From: Mogibacterium timidum ATCC 33093
GTDB taxonomy: Bacteria > Bacillota > Clostridia > Peptostreptococcales > Anaerovoracaceae
Direction of reading: 5' to 3'
Assembly: GCF_000525775.1 (NCBI RefSeq)
Contig: NZ_JALU01000010.1
Location: 1-61,390 of the forward strand
Length of the DNA: 61,390 bases
In this document: positions 7,609 to 17,684 of the stretch, in pieces
How the letters are laid out: every line of letters begins with the position of its first letter
Numbering within the stretch: position 1 is the stretch's first letter
Translations under genes and position numbers: made by a program
Notes under the pieces: generated by a model
What the model saw: the letters and a program-made list of their open reading frames with translations, nothing else
What the model was told of the DNA's origin: nothing
The model's database searches: none

Positions 7609-8361
7609 ATGGCAGAAAACCGAAGATATTATTGGTTAAAATTGAAAGAAGATTTTTTTACAGATAAGAGGATAAAAAGATTAAGGAGAATATCCGGAGG
7701 AGATACTTATACAATTATCTATCTTAAATTATTGTTATTAAGCCTAAAAGATAGTGGAAAGCTATATTATGACGGAGTGGAAACAGACTTTATAAAGGAA
7801 CTTGCCTTAACCATTGATGAAAAGGAAGATGATGTAATGGTTACAGTAAATTACCTTATAGCACAGAATTTAATGGAAATAATTGTAGAAAATGATGAAT
7901 ATTTTCTAACAGAAATTCCAAGTCTTATAGGTTCAGAAACAGCTTCTACAAGGCGTTCAAGAAAATCAAGGGAACAAAAAATGTTGCAATGCAACACTAC
8001 TGCAACGCTTATGCAACAAAACTGCAACACAGAGATAGAGAAAGAGATAGATATAGAGTTAGAGAAAGAGGGAGAGAGGAAAAAGCGACCCCTACCCCAT
8101 AGTTTTTATGGAGAATATAAAAATATCCGATTAACCGATGAAGAATATAAAAAGCTACAAGATAAGCTGCAAGCTAATACCGATATAATGATTGAAAAAC
8201 TGTCAAGGTATATCAAGAGTAAAGGGACAGACTATAAAGACCATTATGTAACAATCCTTAATTGGTATGAACAGGACAAAGAAAAACTAACACAGAAAAA
8301 TATTCAAAATAAAATTTCTAAAACCTATTCAACCAACTATGAGGATAGCGACAGCCTATAA
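7609..8361 (+). CDS. Replication initiator, phage replisome-organizer type
   Basis: 250 residues. The N-terminus (about 5-110, YYWLKLKEDFFTDKRIKRLR) is a phage replisome-organizer N-terminal domain, a winged-helix DNA-binding module. The middle (about 120-165) is a low-complexity linker whose DNA carries 11-bp-phased iterons. The C-terminal 80 residues (GEYKNIRLTDEEYKKL ... YVTILNWYEQDK) are nearly identical to the IME2 initiator, whose N-terminus is unrelated. By analogy with lambda O and similar initiators, the N-terminus would bind the iterons and the C-terminus recruit the helicase loader encoded next. IME1 is thus probably able to replicate after excision. Confidence 0.8.
   Translation: MAENRRYYWLKLKEDFFTDKRIKRLRRISGGDTYTIIYLKLLLLSLKDSGKLYYDGVETDFIKELALTIDEKEDDVMVTVNYLIAQNLMEIIVENDEYFLTEIPSLIGSETASTRRSRKSREQKMLQCNTTATLMQQNCNTEIEKEIDIELEKEGERKKRPLPHSFYGEYKNIRLTDEEYKKLQDKLQANTDIMIEKLSRYIKSKGTDYKDHYVTILNWYEQDKEKLTQKNIQNKISKTYSTNYEDSDSL
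7983..8028 (+). repeat. In-gene iterons, putative IME1 replication origin
   Basis: TGCAAC occurs at 7,990, 8,001, 8,012 and 8,023, exactly 11 bp apart, with one inverted copy GTTGCA at 7,983-7,988. A purine-rich, GATAGAG-repeating stretch (8,030-8,080) follows, as an unwinding region might. The repeats fall in the linker of the initiator gene. Confidence 0.65.
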
Positions 8362-8480
8362 ATATCATATAACGAGGTGGAAAGGTGTTTTTAGAGCATT
8401 AAAGCTAAAAGAGGTATCAGAGTATACCCAATATAAAAAATAAGCCTTAAAACGCATTCCACCACTTAACAGGAAAAAGG
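8362..8480 (+). other. Short conserved segment between initiator and loader genes
   Basis: About 45 bp (8,388-8,437) are shared with IME2 (30,014-30,063) and read RALKLKEVSEY or RALRLKEVSKY in one frame. The IME1 copy stops after YTQYKK. No start codon with a good ribosome-binding site is visible. It may be a gene remnant or a conserved site; the function is unknown. Confidence 0.4.
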
Positions 8481-8492
8481 AGAATGAAAGTT

Positions 8493-9344
8493 ATGAATAA
8501 CAGAGATAATCAAAATATGATAACTACAAAAATAGAGGGTATGGATTTTACCTACAACAAAGAAACTCACTATGAAAAAGACGGACATATCTATTGCAAG
8601 GCTTGTAATGAAAGAATAGATGGCAAGCCTATTCCGATGTTAGACAAGCTGATGATTATTAGAATATCTTGCAAATGTGATAGAGATAGACAGGAAAAAG
8701 AAAAATTAAGGGAAAAGCAGATTGAACAGGATAAACTTAGAAAAAACTGCTTTATATCCAAAAATCAAATAGCCTATACCTTTGAAAATGCTGATGAAGA
8801 TACCGATAAAGAAATCATCAAAAAGGCTAAAAACTATGTAAAGCATTTTGAAGAAATGAGAAAGGACAATGTAGGCTTGCTTTTATATGGAAATGTAGGT
8901 AGTGGCAAGACCTATATAGCTTGCATGGTAGCAAATGCCATAATCACAGAGTATTCCTATACAGTTAAAATGAGAAATTTTGCACAGATACTAAACGACC
9001 TACAAAAAGGCGGCTTTAACCTTGATAGAAACGAATATATCGAGCAGATAACAAATCCTACCCTACTAATCCTTGATGATTTTGGAATAGAGAGAAATAC
9101 AGAATATGCCTTAGAACAGATTTACAATGTGATAAATGCAAGGTATTTAAAGGCAAGACCAACCATTATAACCACAAACCTTAACTTTAAGGATATAGAA
9201 AAAGAACAGGAATATATAATGCTTGGCAGAATTTATTCAAGAATAATAGAAATGTGCTTACCTCTTAGGGTAACGGGACTTGATAGAAGAAAAATACAAA
9301 GCAAAGAAAAGTTGAAGAAAGCACAAAACTTAATAGATGAGTAA
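8493..9344 (+). CDS. DnaC/IstB-like helicase loader ATPase
   Basis: 283 residues. An N-terminal cysteine-containing segment (CKACNERIDG and later SCKCD) may bind zinc, followed by a basic helix. The AAA+ domain has Walker A YGNVGSGKTYIA near residue 130, Walker B LLILDDFG near 190 and a sensor-like TIITTNL. ATG 8,493 is preferred over ATG 8,484 for spacing from AAGGAG. It probably loads the host replicative helicase at the origin recognised by the initiator encoded before it, a lambda O/P-like arrangement. IME2 lacks a counterpart. Confidence 0.85.
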   Translation: MNNRDNQNMITTKIEGMDFTYNKETHYEKDGHIYCKACNERIDGKPIPMLDKLMIIRISCKCDRDRQEKEKLREKQIEQDKLRKNCFISKNQIAYTFENADEDTDKEIIKKAKNYVKHFEEMRKDNVGLLLYGNVGSGKTYIACMVANAIITEYSYTVKMRNFAQILNDLQKGGFNLDRNEYIEQITNPTLLILDDFGIERNTEYALEQIYNVINARYLKARPTIITTNLNFKDIEKEQEYIMLGRIYSRIIEMCLPLRVTGLDRRKIQSKEKLKKAQNLIDE

Positions 9345-9346
9345 AG

Positions 9347-9381
9347 GCGATTGGAAAAGTAGAAATTCTAATCGCTTTTTT
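9347..9381 (+). terminator. Terminator/attenuator before tnpW
   Basis: GCGATT (9,347-9,352) pairs with AATCGC (9,370-9,375), then TTTTTT. A ribosome-binding site AAGGAAAGGAG follows within 12 bp. It is homologous to 30,117-30,150 in IME2. Confidence 0.75.
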
Positions 9382-9402
9382 ATTACAAGGAAAGGAGAAT
9401 TT

Positions 9403-11597
<2,195 letters not shown>

Positions 11598-11691
11598 AAT
11601 ATAGATGAGATTAGAGGTAACTACTACAAAATGGTGGTTATCTCTTTTTTTATTTGTAAATATTTGAAAAACTTTGTTGACAAATATCAAC

Positions 11692-11695
11692 CGAT
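11692..11695 (+). repeat. IME1 right attachment core (CGAT)
   Basis: Pairs with 464-467. The IME1 right terminus TTGACAAATATCAACC resembles the IME2 right terminus TTGACAAAATGTATCA. An in-frame stop lies just inside IME1, so the frame to the right belongs to the interrupted VirB6 gene. Confidence 0.75.
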
Positions 11696-12280
11696 ACAGA
11701 TACCTTTGAATTTTTCAAGTACATCATCAAGATGTGGATTGCTGTATGGTTAGTATCCCATGCCTTTGAGTTTTCAATGGCAGTTTTTGATGTGGCACAG
11801 CACATGGTAAATAAGGCGGCAGGGGTGATAAATACCTCTGCCACCGTTTCCGGAGATCAGATAGTGGCAATGATGGATACCCTAAAAGAAAAGGGACTTG
11901 GAGAACTTGTCATGATTCTCTTTGAAACCTCACTCATCAAGGTTGCTATACAGGTAATATCCGTTGTGATCATGCTTGTAGTTTACGGAAGAATGTTTGA
12001 GATTTATGTTTACTCATCGGTTTCAGCCATTCCATTTGCCACAATGGGAAACAAGGAGTGGGGACAGATTGGAACAAACTACATCAAAGGATTATTTGCA
12101 CTTGGACTACAGGGACTCTTTTTAATGGTTTGTCTTGGAATATACGCAGTATTAGTTAAGACAATTAAGATAACAGATATACACACAAGTACCATGACGA
12201 TACTTGGCTATGCGGTTTTGCTGGGGTTAATGATGCTAAAGAGCGGAACACTGGCCAAAAGCGTATTAAATGCACACTAA
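11693..12280 (+). pseudogene. VirB6/TrbL-like channel protein, 3' part split by IME1
   Basis: The frame from GAT at 11,693 reads DTDTFEFFKYIIKMWIAVWL and continues for 195 residues with four or five membrane segments (WIAVWLVSHAFEFSMAV, VAIQVISVVIMLVVYG, GLQGLFLMVCLGIYAVLV, ILGYAVLLGLMMLKSG). It completes the protein started at 189. A short product could start at ATG 11,732, but lacking the first 93 residues it is unlikely to work as a channel. Family role: inner-membrane channel component of the type IV secretion system. Confidence 0.85.
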
Positions 12281-12299
12281 AAAAGAAAGGAAAGATAGT

Positions 12300-12563
12300 A
12301 TGAATAAAAGAAAAACAGTATTTACAACAGTAGTAATTGGAGCAGGTATTATGGCGATAATTGATAGAATCAGACTTCATAACAAGGTAGAAGAATTGGA
12401 AGAAAGGACACAGGACATTGGTCGCTGCCATAATGATTTTTGCTTAATGCAGCAAAGATATAACAAGAATACAGATGAACAGCTTGCGACTATTCAGGAA
12501 GAAATCGGATCTGTATATGAACACTTTGAGGAGCTGTCAAAGGACAAAGAAGATGGGAGGTAA
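12300..12563 (+). CDS. Small transfer-region protein with coiled coil, unknown function
   Basis: 87 residues. ATG 12,300 follows GAAAGGAAAG. A hydrophobic N-terminal segment (VFTTVVIGAGIMAIIDRI) suggests a membrane anchor, followed by a heptad-rich helix (HNKVEELEERTQDIG) and an acidic tail. It lies between the VirB6-like and PrgI genes, 3 bp before the latter, and so belongs to the conjugation operon. No family is recognised. A small membrane-tethered helper of the secretion channel is possible. Confidence 0.65.
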   Translation: MNKRKTVFTTVVIGAGIMAIIDRIRLHNKVEELEERTQDIGRCHNDFCLMQQRYNKNTDEQLATIQEEIGSVYEHFEELSKDKEDGR

Positions 12564-12566
12564 GTT

Positions 12567-12956
12567 ATGGCGTATGTACCAATACCCAAGGACTTAAAGA
12601 AGGTAAAGACAAAGGTAGCCTTTAACCTTACAAAAAGGCAGCTCATAGGATTTACCATTGCAGGACTTGTTGGAATACCTGTCTATTTATTTATGAGAAA
12701 GGTAGTACCAAACGATATAGCCGTTATATTTCTCATTGTGTCCACACTTCCTATCTTTTTCATCACACTATTTGAAAAGGACGGACTGACCTTTGAGAAA
12801 TATTTTAAGCACATCTACCTTCATAAGTTTTATCAGCCAAAAAAGAGAGTGAGAAAGGAGGTTTACCTTGAACAAGAAAAGAAAAATTCAGCAAATAAAA
12901 CTCATGCAAAACGAAAAGGCATTGAGAAGTCAAAAGCGGGACTTAAAGAAAAGTAA
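12567..12956 (+). CDS. PrgI-family (VirB3-like) transfer protein
   Basis: 129 residues behind GGGAGGTAAGTT. MAYVPIPKDLKKVKTKVAFN followed by two membrane segments (IGFTIAGLVGIPVYLFM and IAVIFLIVSTLPIFFITLF) and a basic tail is the PrgI pattern, the Gram-positive counterpart of VirB3 that anchors the VirB4 ATPase. The gene overlaps the VirB4 gene by 89 bp in a different frame, which suggests coupled translation of interacting partners. Confidence 0.85.
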   Translation: MAYVPIPKDLKKVKTKVAFNLTKRQLIGFTIAGLVGIPVYLFMRKVVPNDIAVIFLIVSTLPIFFITLFEKDGLTFEKYFKHIYLHKFYQPKKRVRKEVYLEQEKKNSANKTHAKRKGIEKSKAGLKEK

Positions 12957-15297
12957 TTGCAAGTCAAAAAAAGATAAGGGAGGAATCCTTGACCTTATCT
13001 TTAAGAAAGAACCGAAAAGATATACGGTAGAAGATACCATTCCCTATCTAAGGCTTTTAAAAAGCGGAATATGCCAGCTTGATGAAAGGCACTTCAGTAA
13101 AAGTATAGCCTTTCAGGACATTAACTATCAGCTTGCCTTAGATGAGGATAGAGACCTTATTTTCAATCAGTTTGCAAACTTTCTAAATTCCTTTGATCCG
13201 AGCATAGCGATTCAGTTTTCCTACATCAATCAACTTGGACGAAACGAGGAAATGAAATCGGCAATTCAAATACCGGATAAAAAAGACGGTTTTGACGATA
13301 TACGCCTTGAGTTTCGAGAAATGCTTAAAAGCCAGATTGTAAAGGGAAATAACGGACTTAAAAAATCAAAGTATGTAACCTTTACAGTGGAAGCGGATAA
13401 TTTAGAACAGGCAACATCAAAACTTGAAAGACTGGAGATAGATATATTATCTAATCTAAAGAGCATGGGTGTGAGAGCAGAAAGCCTAAACGGAGAAGAA
13501 AGGCTAAAGATACTTCATGATGTTTTAAATCCGAATAAGACCTTTGAATTTTCCTACAAAGACCTAAAGAAAAGAGAAAGCACAAAGACATATATTGTGC
13601 CTGATGAGTTTAACTTTACACCGAGTAGATACTTTAAGTTTGGCAAATTCATTGGAGCAACAAGTCATTTTCAAATCCTTGCCAGTGAGCTTTCAGATAG
13701 GATGTTATCCGAGTTTTTGGATATTGACGATAACATCAATATTTCATTTCATATTAGGGCAATCGACCAATCGGAAGCCATTAAGATGGTAAAACGAAAA
13801 AACACTGATATTGATAAGATGAAGATTGAGGAAAATAAGAAGGCGGTAAGAAGCGGTTATGATATGGACATTCTTCCATCGGACTTAATTACCTATGGTG
13901 AGGATGTAAAGAGCCTCTTAAAAGACTTGCAGACAAGAGATGAGCGAATGTTTGTAGTAAGTATCGTCTTTATGAATTTTGCAAGGACAGTGCAAAAGCT
14001 TGATAACACGATTGCTCAAATAAGCTCTATTGCAAATAAGCATAACTGTAAGCTGAAAAGACTTGACCATACGCAGGAACAAGGTTTAGTGAGCGTGCTG
14101 CCTCTTGGTGTAAATAAGATTGAGATAGATAGAGGACTAACAAGTTCCTCAACAGCAGTATTTATGCCATTTACCACAGAGGAGCTTTTTATCAATTCAA
14201 GTAATAGTCTTTACTACGGACTAAATGCCCTAAGCCATAACCTGATTATGGCAGATAGAAAGAAATTAAAGAACCCAAACGGTCTAATCCTCGGAACTCC
14301 GGGCAGCGGTAAATCCTTTAGTGCCAAAAGAGAAATGGCAAATGCGATTTTAGTAACAGATGATGATGTGATTATCTGCGATCCGGAGGGCGAGTATGGA
14401 AACCTCGTAAGGCAGTTTAAGGGAGAAGTCATTAAGGTCAGCAGTAAGTCAAAGGATTACCTGAATCCCCTTGATATAAACATGAACTACGGTGATGGGG
14501 ATGCACCGCTGAAAGACAAGGCAAACTTTATCATGAGTATGCTTGAGCTTGTAGTAGGCGGTAGTGGTCTTACAGCAGAAGAAAAGTCCGTTATAGATAG
14601 ATGCCTGCCAAAGATTTATGAAAAGTATTTTGAAAATCCGACTCCTGATAATATGCCAATACTCCAAGATCTATACGATATGTTAAAAGGGCAGGAAGAA
14701 AAGGTCGGTAAGAAGCTGGCAACAGAGATGGAAATCTATGTATCAGGTTCTCTTAATGTCTTTAATCACAGGTCAAATGTGGATTTAAATAAGAAGCTGC
14801 TTTGTTTTGATATTAAAGAACTTGGAAGTCAATTAAAGAAAATAGGAATGCTTGTCATTCAGGATCAGGTGTGGAACAAGGTATCCCAAAACAGAGGAAA
14901 CAAAGCGACAAGATACTATATCGACGAGTTTCATTTACTTTTAAAAGATGAGCAGACAGCATCGTATTCGGTTGAGATTTGGAAGCGCTTTAGAAAATGG
15001 GGAGGTATCCCGACAGGTATCACGCAAAATGTCAAAGACCTACTTATGAGTAAGGAGATAGAAAATATCTTTGATAATACGGACTTTGTCTTAATGCTAA
15101 ATCAGGCTTCGGGAGATAGAGAAATCTTAGCAAGGAAACTTAAAATCTCACTTCCACAGCTCAGATATGTTACTAATTCAAATGAAGGTGAGGGACTACT
15201 TTTCTTTGGAAATACCATTGTGCCTTTCATTGATAAGTTTCCGAAAGATACAATTCTTTATCAGAAGATGACTACCAAGCCTGAAGAAGTGAGGTAG
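12868..15297 (+). CDS. VirB4-like type IV secretion ATPase
   Basis: 809 residues. TTG 12,868 is chosen because AAGGAGG lies 6 bp upstream, although it falls inside the PrgI gene. A very basic 50-residue N-terminus leads to the VirB4 N-domain (SIAFQDINYQLALDEDRD). The ATPase domain has Walker A ILGTPGSGKS near residue 475, VIICDPEGEY near 500 and Walker B RYYIDEFHLLL near 684. VirB4 powers assembly of, and transfer through, the mating channel at the cytoplasmic membrane. It is complete and unbroken, in contrast to the split VirB6 gene upstream. Confidence 0.92.
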   Translation: MNKKRKIQQIKLMQNEKALRSQKRDLKKSNCKSKKDKGGILDLIFKKEPKRYTVEDTIPYLRLLKSGICQLDERHFSKSIAFQDINYQLALDEDRDLIFNQFANFLNSFDPSIAIQFSYINQLGRNEEMKSAIQIPDKKDGFDDIRLEFREMLKSQIVKGNNGLKKSKYVTFTVEADNLEQATSKLERLEIDILSNLKSMGVRAESLNGEERLKILHDVLNPNKTFEFSYKDLKKRESTKTYIVPDEFNFTPSRYFKFGKFIGATSHFQILASELSDRMLSEFLDIDDNINISFHIRAIDQSEAIKMVKRKNTDIDKMKIEENKKAVRSGYDMDILPSDLITYGEDVKSLLKDLQTRDERMFVVSIVFMNFARTVQKLDNTIAQISSIANKHNCKLKRLDHTQEQGLVSVLPLGVNKIEIDRGLTSSSTAVFMPFTTEELFINSSNSLYYGLNALSHNLIMADRKKLKNPNGLILGTPGSGKSFSAKREMANAILVTDDDVIICDPEGEYGNLVRQFKGEVIKVSSKSKDYLNPLDINMNYGDGDAPLKDKANFIMSMLELVVGGSGLTAEEKSVIDRCLPKIYEKYFENPTPDNMPILQDLYDMLKGQEEKVGKKLATEMEIYVSGSLNVFNHRSNVDLNKKLLCFDIKELGSQLKKIGMLVIQDQVWNKVSQNRGNKATRYYIDEFHLLLKDEQTASYSVEIWKRFRKWGGIPTGITQNVKDLLMSKEIENIFDNTDFVLMLNQASGDREILARKLKISLPQLRYVTNSNEGEGLLFFGNTIVPFIDKFPKDTILYQKMTTKPEEVR

Positions 15298-15300
15298 CTT

Positions 15301-17433
15301 ATGGATAGGAAGCTGAAAAAGGATTTTAGGGAAAGGCATAAGGCAAGTCTTGAAAGAGAGATGCTTCATAGTAAAACAGATACGATACCTGAAGAAAGTA
15401 AACTAAAGCATAACGATGATTACAGAGAAAAAATCATCCATGACAAAGACAGATTTCAGGACAAGGTTCATGAGAAGATAAGCAAGGTAAGATCTGAAAA
15501 TGAGCAGATAGAGGGGGCTTCTAAAAGAAATGCAAAGTATAGGGTTTCCGATAAAGTCAGCGTAAATTCTTTAAATGAAACAGGGAAAACCGATTATGAT
15601 ACTGAGGTAAAGAACGGGAAAATCTATGATCCTTTGGGGCAAGACCTTGATAATGATGGAATCATAGACAGGTACGATAATGACTTTAGGGACAGCGACG
15701 ACTTTGAATCGACCTATGATGTAGATGACAATCTCCATAAAAAAGATGAGTTTATTGGAAGTTCCTCTAAAAATCATAAGGCTCAAAAGAGCAGGTATAA
15801 GAGGAAAAACTACACCGATAGCCTTTATACAAGAAAAAAAGAAGATGTGCCAAAGGAAAATAAATCTGAAGGTAAAAAGACAGGGAAAGATACTATAAGC
15901 GAAAAAGAACATAGCAGTCTTTCAAAAGACCAAAAGAAAAAGGTCAAAAAGGATATGGTAAAGGTATCTGCCCTGTCAGGACTTGCCAAAGGAAGTGAAA
16001 CCGTAAGAGATTACCTTTCTCATGGAAGTGATGAAAATAAAGGGGTAGAAGCAGGAGAAAAGACGGCGGATGCAAGCTCGAAACTCATTCATGGCATAAA
16101 GAAATATTCTGATAAGAAAAGAGCTAAAAGAGGCTATGACCTTACAAATAAGAACTATAAAATCAGAAAGCGTAAGTCAAAGTTGGAATTTCGTGATGCT
16201 AAAAAGGAACTGAAAAAGACGGATGAGTATAAAAGAGCAAGTGCATATAAAAGATTTCAAAAGAAAAATCAGGTAAAGGCAGCAATTTCTCGTGAGAATA
16301 AGTCAAGGCTTAGAGATCGAATTAAAGAGGGACTTATCGGAACACTGAAAAGTTCAAAGGATATGATTATCCGAAAAGCAAAAGGACTAATGCTTATTTT
16401 CATAGGTATCATTATCTTAGGGACTTTTGTGATTAACTTTGCAGGAACGGGAATGACAGGCTTTATGAATTCTACAAGCTCTGTGCTTACAACAAGCTAT
16501 TTATCAAAGCCAAATGTCCTAAGTGAAATCAATCAGAAATTTTCAGATATGGAGGGTGAGCTTCAAAGTGAAGTTGACCATGTGAAAGAAAATTATCCCG
16601 GATATGATGAATATATCTTAAATAATACAGAATACATCGGTCATAATGTCCATGAGCTTTTATCCTACATTACATCAAGGTGTGGAGAGGTAAAGAGTGT
16701 ATCGGAAGTAGAATCCATATTAAAAGAATTATTTGAGTCCATGTATGACCTTGAGTATAGGGAAGAAATTGAAATCAGATACAGGACGGTTACAAAAACC
16801 TATACCGATGAAGATGGCAATGAATATACCGAAAGCCACGAAGAACCTTATGAGTATAAAAAACTCATCGTAACGCTTAATAAAAAAGAGATGGACAGTA
16901 TTATCCGAAAGGTCTTTGCAAACTATCCCGATAATCTAAAGCACTATGAAGCCTTGTTCCTTGCACAAGGCAATATGGGAGAAGCCTTTGGTAATTCTGA
17001 CCTTATCAGTGCAAATGGAGGTATCGGCGGTGGAAAAGAGTATGAGGCATCTACGGAAGTACAAAAGAAGATTGTTAATGCTGCATACATTACGCCATCT
17101 CCGGGTGCAGGCTGGTGTGCCATGTGGGTATCACAGGTCTATCAAAATGCAGGACTTGGATATATAGGCGGGAATGCCTGTGATATGTACCGAAACTATA
17201 CCTTTACATCAGACAGGTCAAAGCTCAAGGTCGGAATGCTTGTGGCAGTTGAAAGCAGCAGTAGCGGAAGCAGTGCAGGGCTTACCTATGGTCATGTAGG
17301 TATTTACATTGGAGATGGAAAAGTGATTGATAACATCGGTCGAATAAGAGTAACTACCTTAGATGATTGGATAGCAACATTTTGTAAGCACCATCCCGTA
17401 GGATTCGGTTTTCCGCCAAATGTAAAGAAATAG
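15301..17433 (+). CDS. CD1108-like conjugation cell-wall hydrolase (CHAP/NlpC-type)
   Basis: 710 residues. A hydrophilic, lysine-rich cytoplasmic region of about 360 residues is followed by one membrane segment (GLMLIFIGIIILGTFVINFA) and an outer region ending in a cysteine peptidase-like domain: GAGWCAMWVSQVY near residue 604 with the likely catalytic Cys, and GHVGIYIGDG with the likely His. It would open peptidoglycan for the mating channel. Residues about 110-146 hold a DxDxDG-type acidic module (DLDNDGIIDRYDNDF) also found near the end of the giant helicase. It starts 3 bp after the VirB4 stop. Confidence 0.85.
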   Translation: MDRKLKKDFRERHKASLEREMLHSKTDTIPEESKLKHNDDYREKIIHDKDRFQDKVHEKISKVRSENEQIEGASKRNAKYRVSDKVSVNSLNETGKTDYDTEVKNGKIYDPLGQDLDNDGIIDRYDNDFRDSDDFESTYDVDDNLHKKDEFIGSSSKNHKAQKSRYKRKNYTDSLYTRKKEDVPKENKSEGKKTGKDTISEKEHSSLSKDQKKKVKKDMVKVSALSGLAKGSETVRDYLSHGSDENKGVEAGEKTADASSKLIHGIKKYSDKKRAKRGYDLTNKNYKIRKRKSKLEFRDAKKELKKTDEYKRASAYKRFQKKNQVKAAISRENKSRLRDRIKEGLIGTLKSSKDMIIRKAKGLMLIFIGIIILGTFVINFAGTGMTGFMNSTSSVLTTSYLSKPNVLSEINQKFSDMEGELQSEVDHVKENYPGYDEYILNNTEYIGHNVHELLSYITSRCGEVKSVSEVESILKELFESMYDLEYREEIEIRYRTVTKTYTDEDGNEYTESHEEPYEYKKLIVTLNKKEMDSIIRKVFANYPDNLKHYEALFLAQGNMGEAFGNSDLISANGGIGGGKEYEASTEVQKKIVNAAYITPSPGAGWCAMWVSQVYQNAGLGYIGGNACDMYRNYTFTSDRSKLKVGMLVAVESSSSGSSAGLTYGHVGIYIGDGKVIDNIGRIRVTTLDDWIATFCKHHPVGFGFPPNVKK

Positions 17434-17444
17434 GAGGTAACAAT

Positions 17445-17684
17445 TTGAAAAAGGAACTTACAACAGTAAAAAACAGAATAAAGAAGTTAAAGGATAAAAA
17501 GGCTCTGATTGATGAAGAATTGGAGCCTTTATTCATTCGTGAAGAAGAGCTTGAAAATGAAGAAATCATTGCCATTTGCAGAAAGAATAACATCACAATC
17601 AGCGATTTGATGGCAAAGGTAAACAGACAAAAAGCAGAAATGAAAAAGGAGAAAACAAATGAAAACCAGTTTGAAAAAGAATAA
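17445..17684 (+). CDS. DUF4315 family protein
   Basis: 79 residues from TTG 17,445 behind AGGAGGTAACAAT. It is a charged helical protein (IKKLKDKKALIDEELEPL ... ICRKNNITISDLMAKV) typical of DUF4315, conserved at this place in Tn1549-like ICEs between the CD1108-type hydrolase and the DUF4366 protein. Function unknown. Its end overlaps the next gene by 26 bp. Confidence 0.8.
   Translation: MKKELTTVKNRIKKLKDKKALIDEELEPLFIREEELENEEIIAICRKNNITISDLMAKVNRQKAEMKKEKTNENQFEKE

Noticed and set aside
7983-8080. Possible short CRISPR-like or microsatellite repeat
   Set aside because: The units are 6 bp with 5-bp spacers inside a coding linker. There is no 25-40 bp repeat with unique spacers and no cas gene in the window, so iterons are the better reading.
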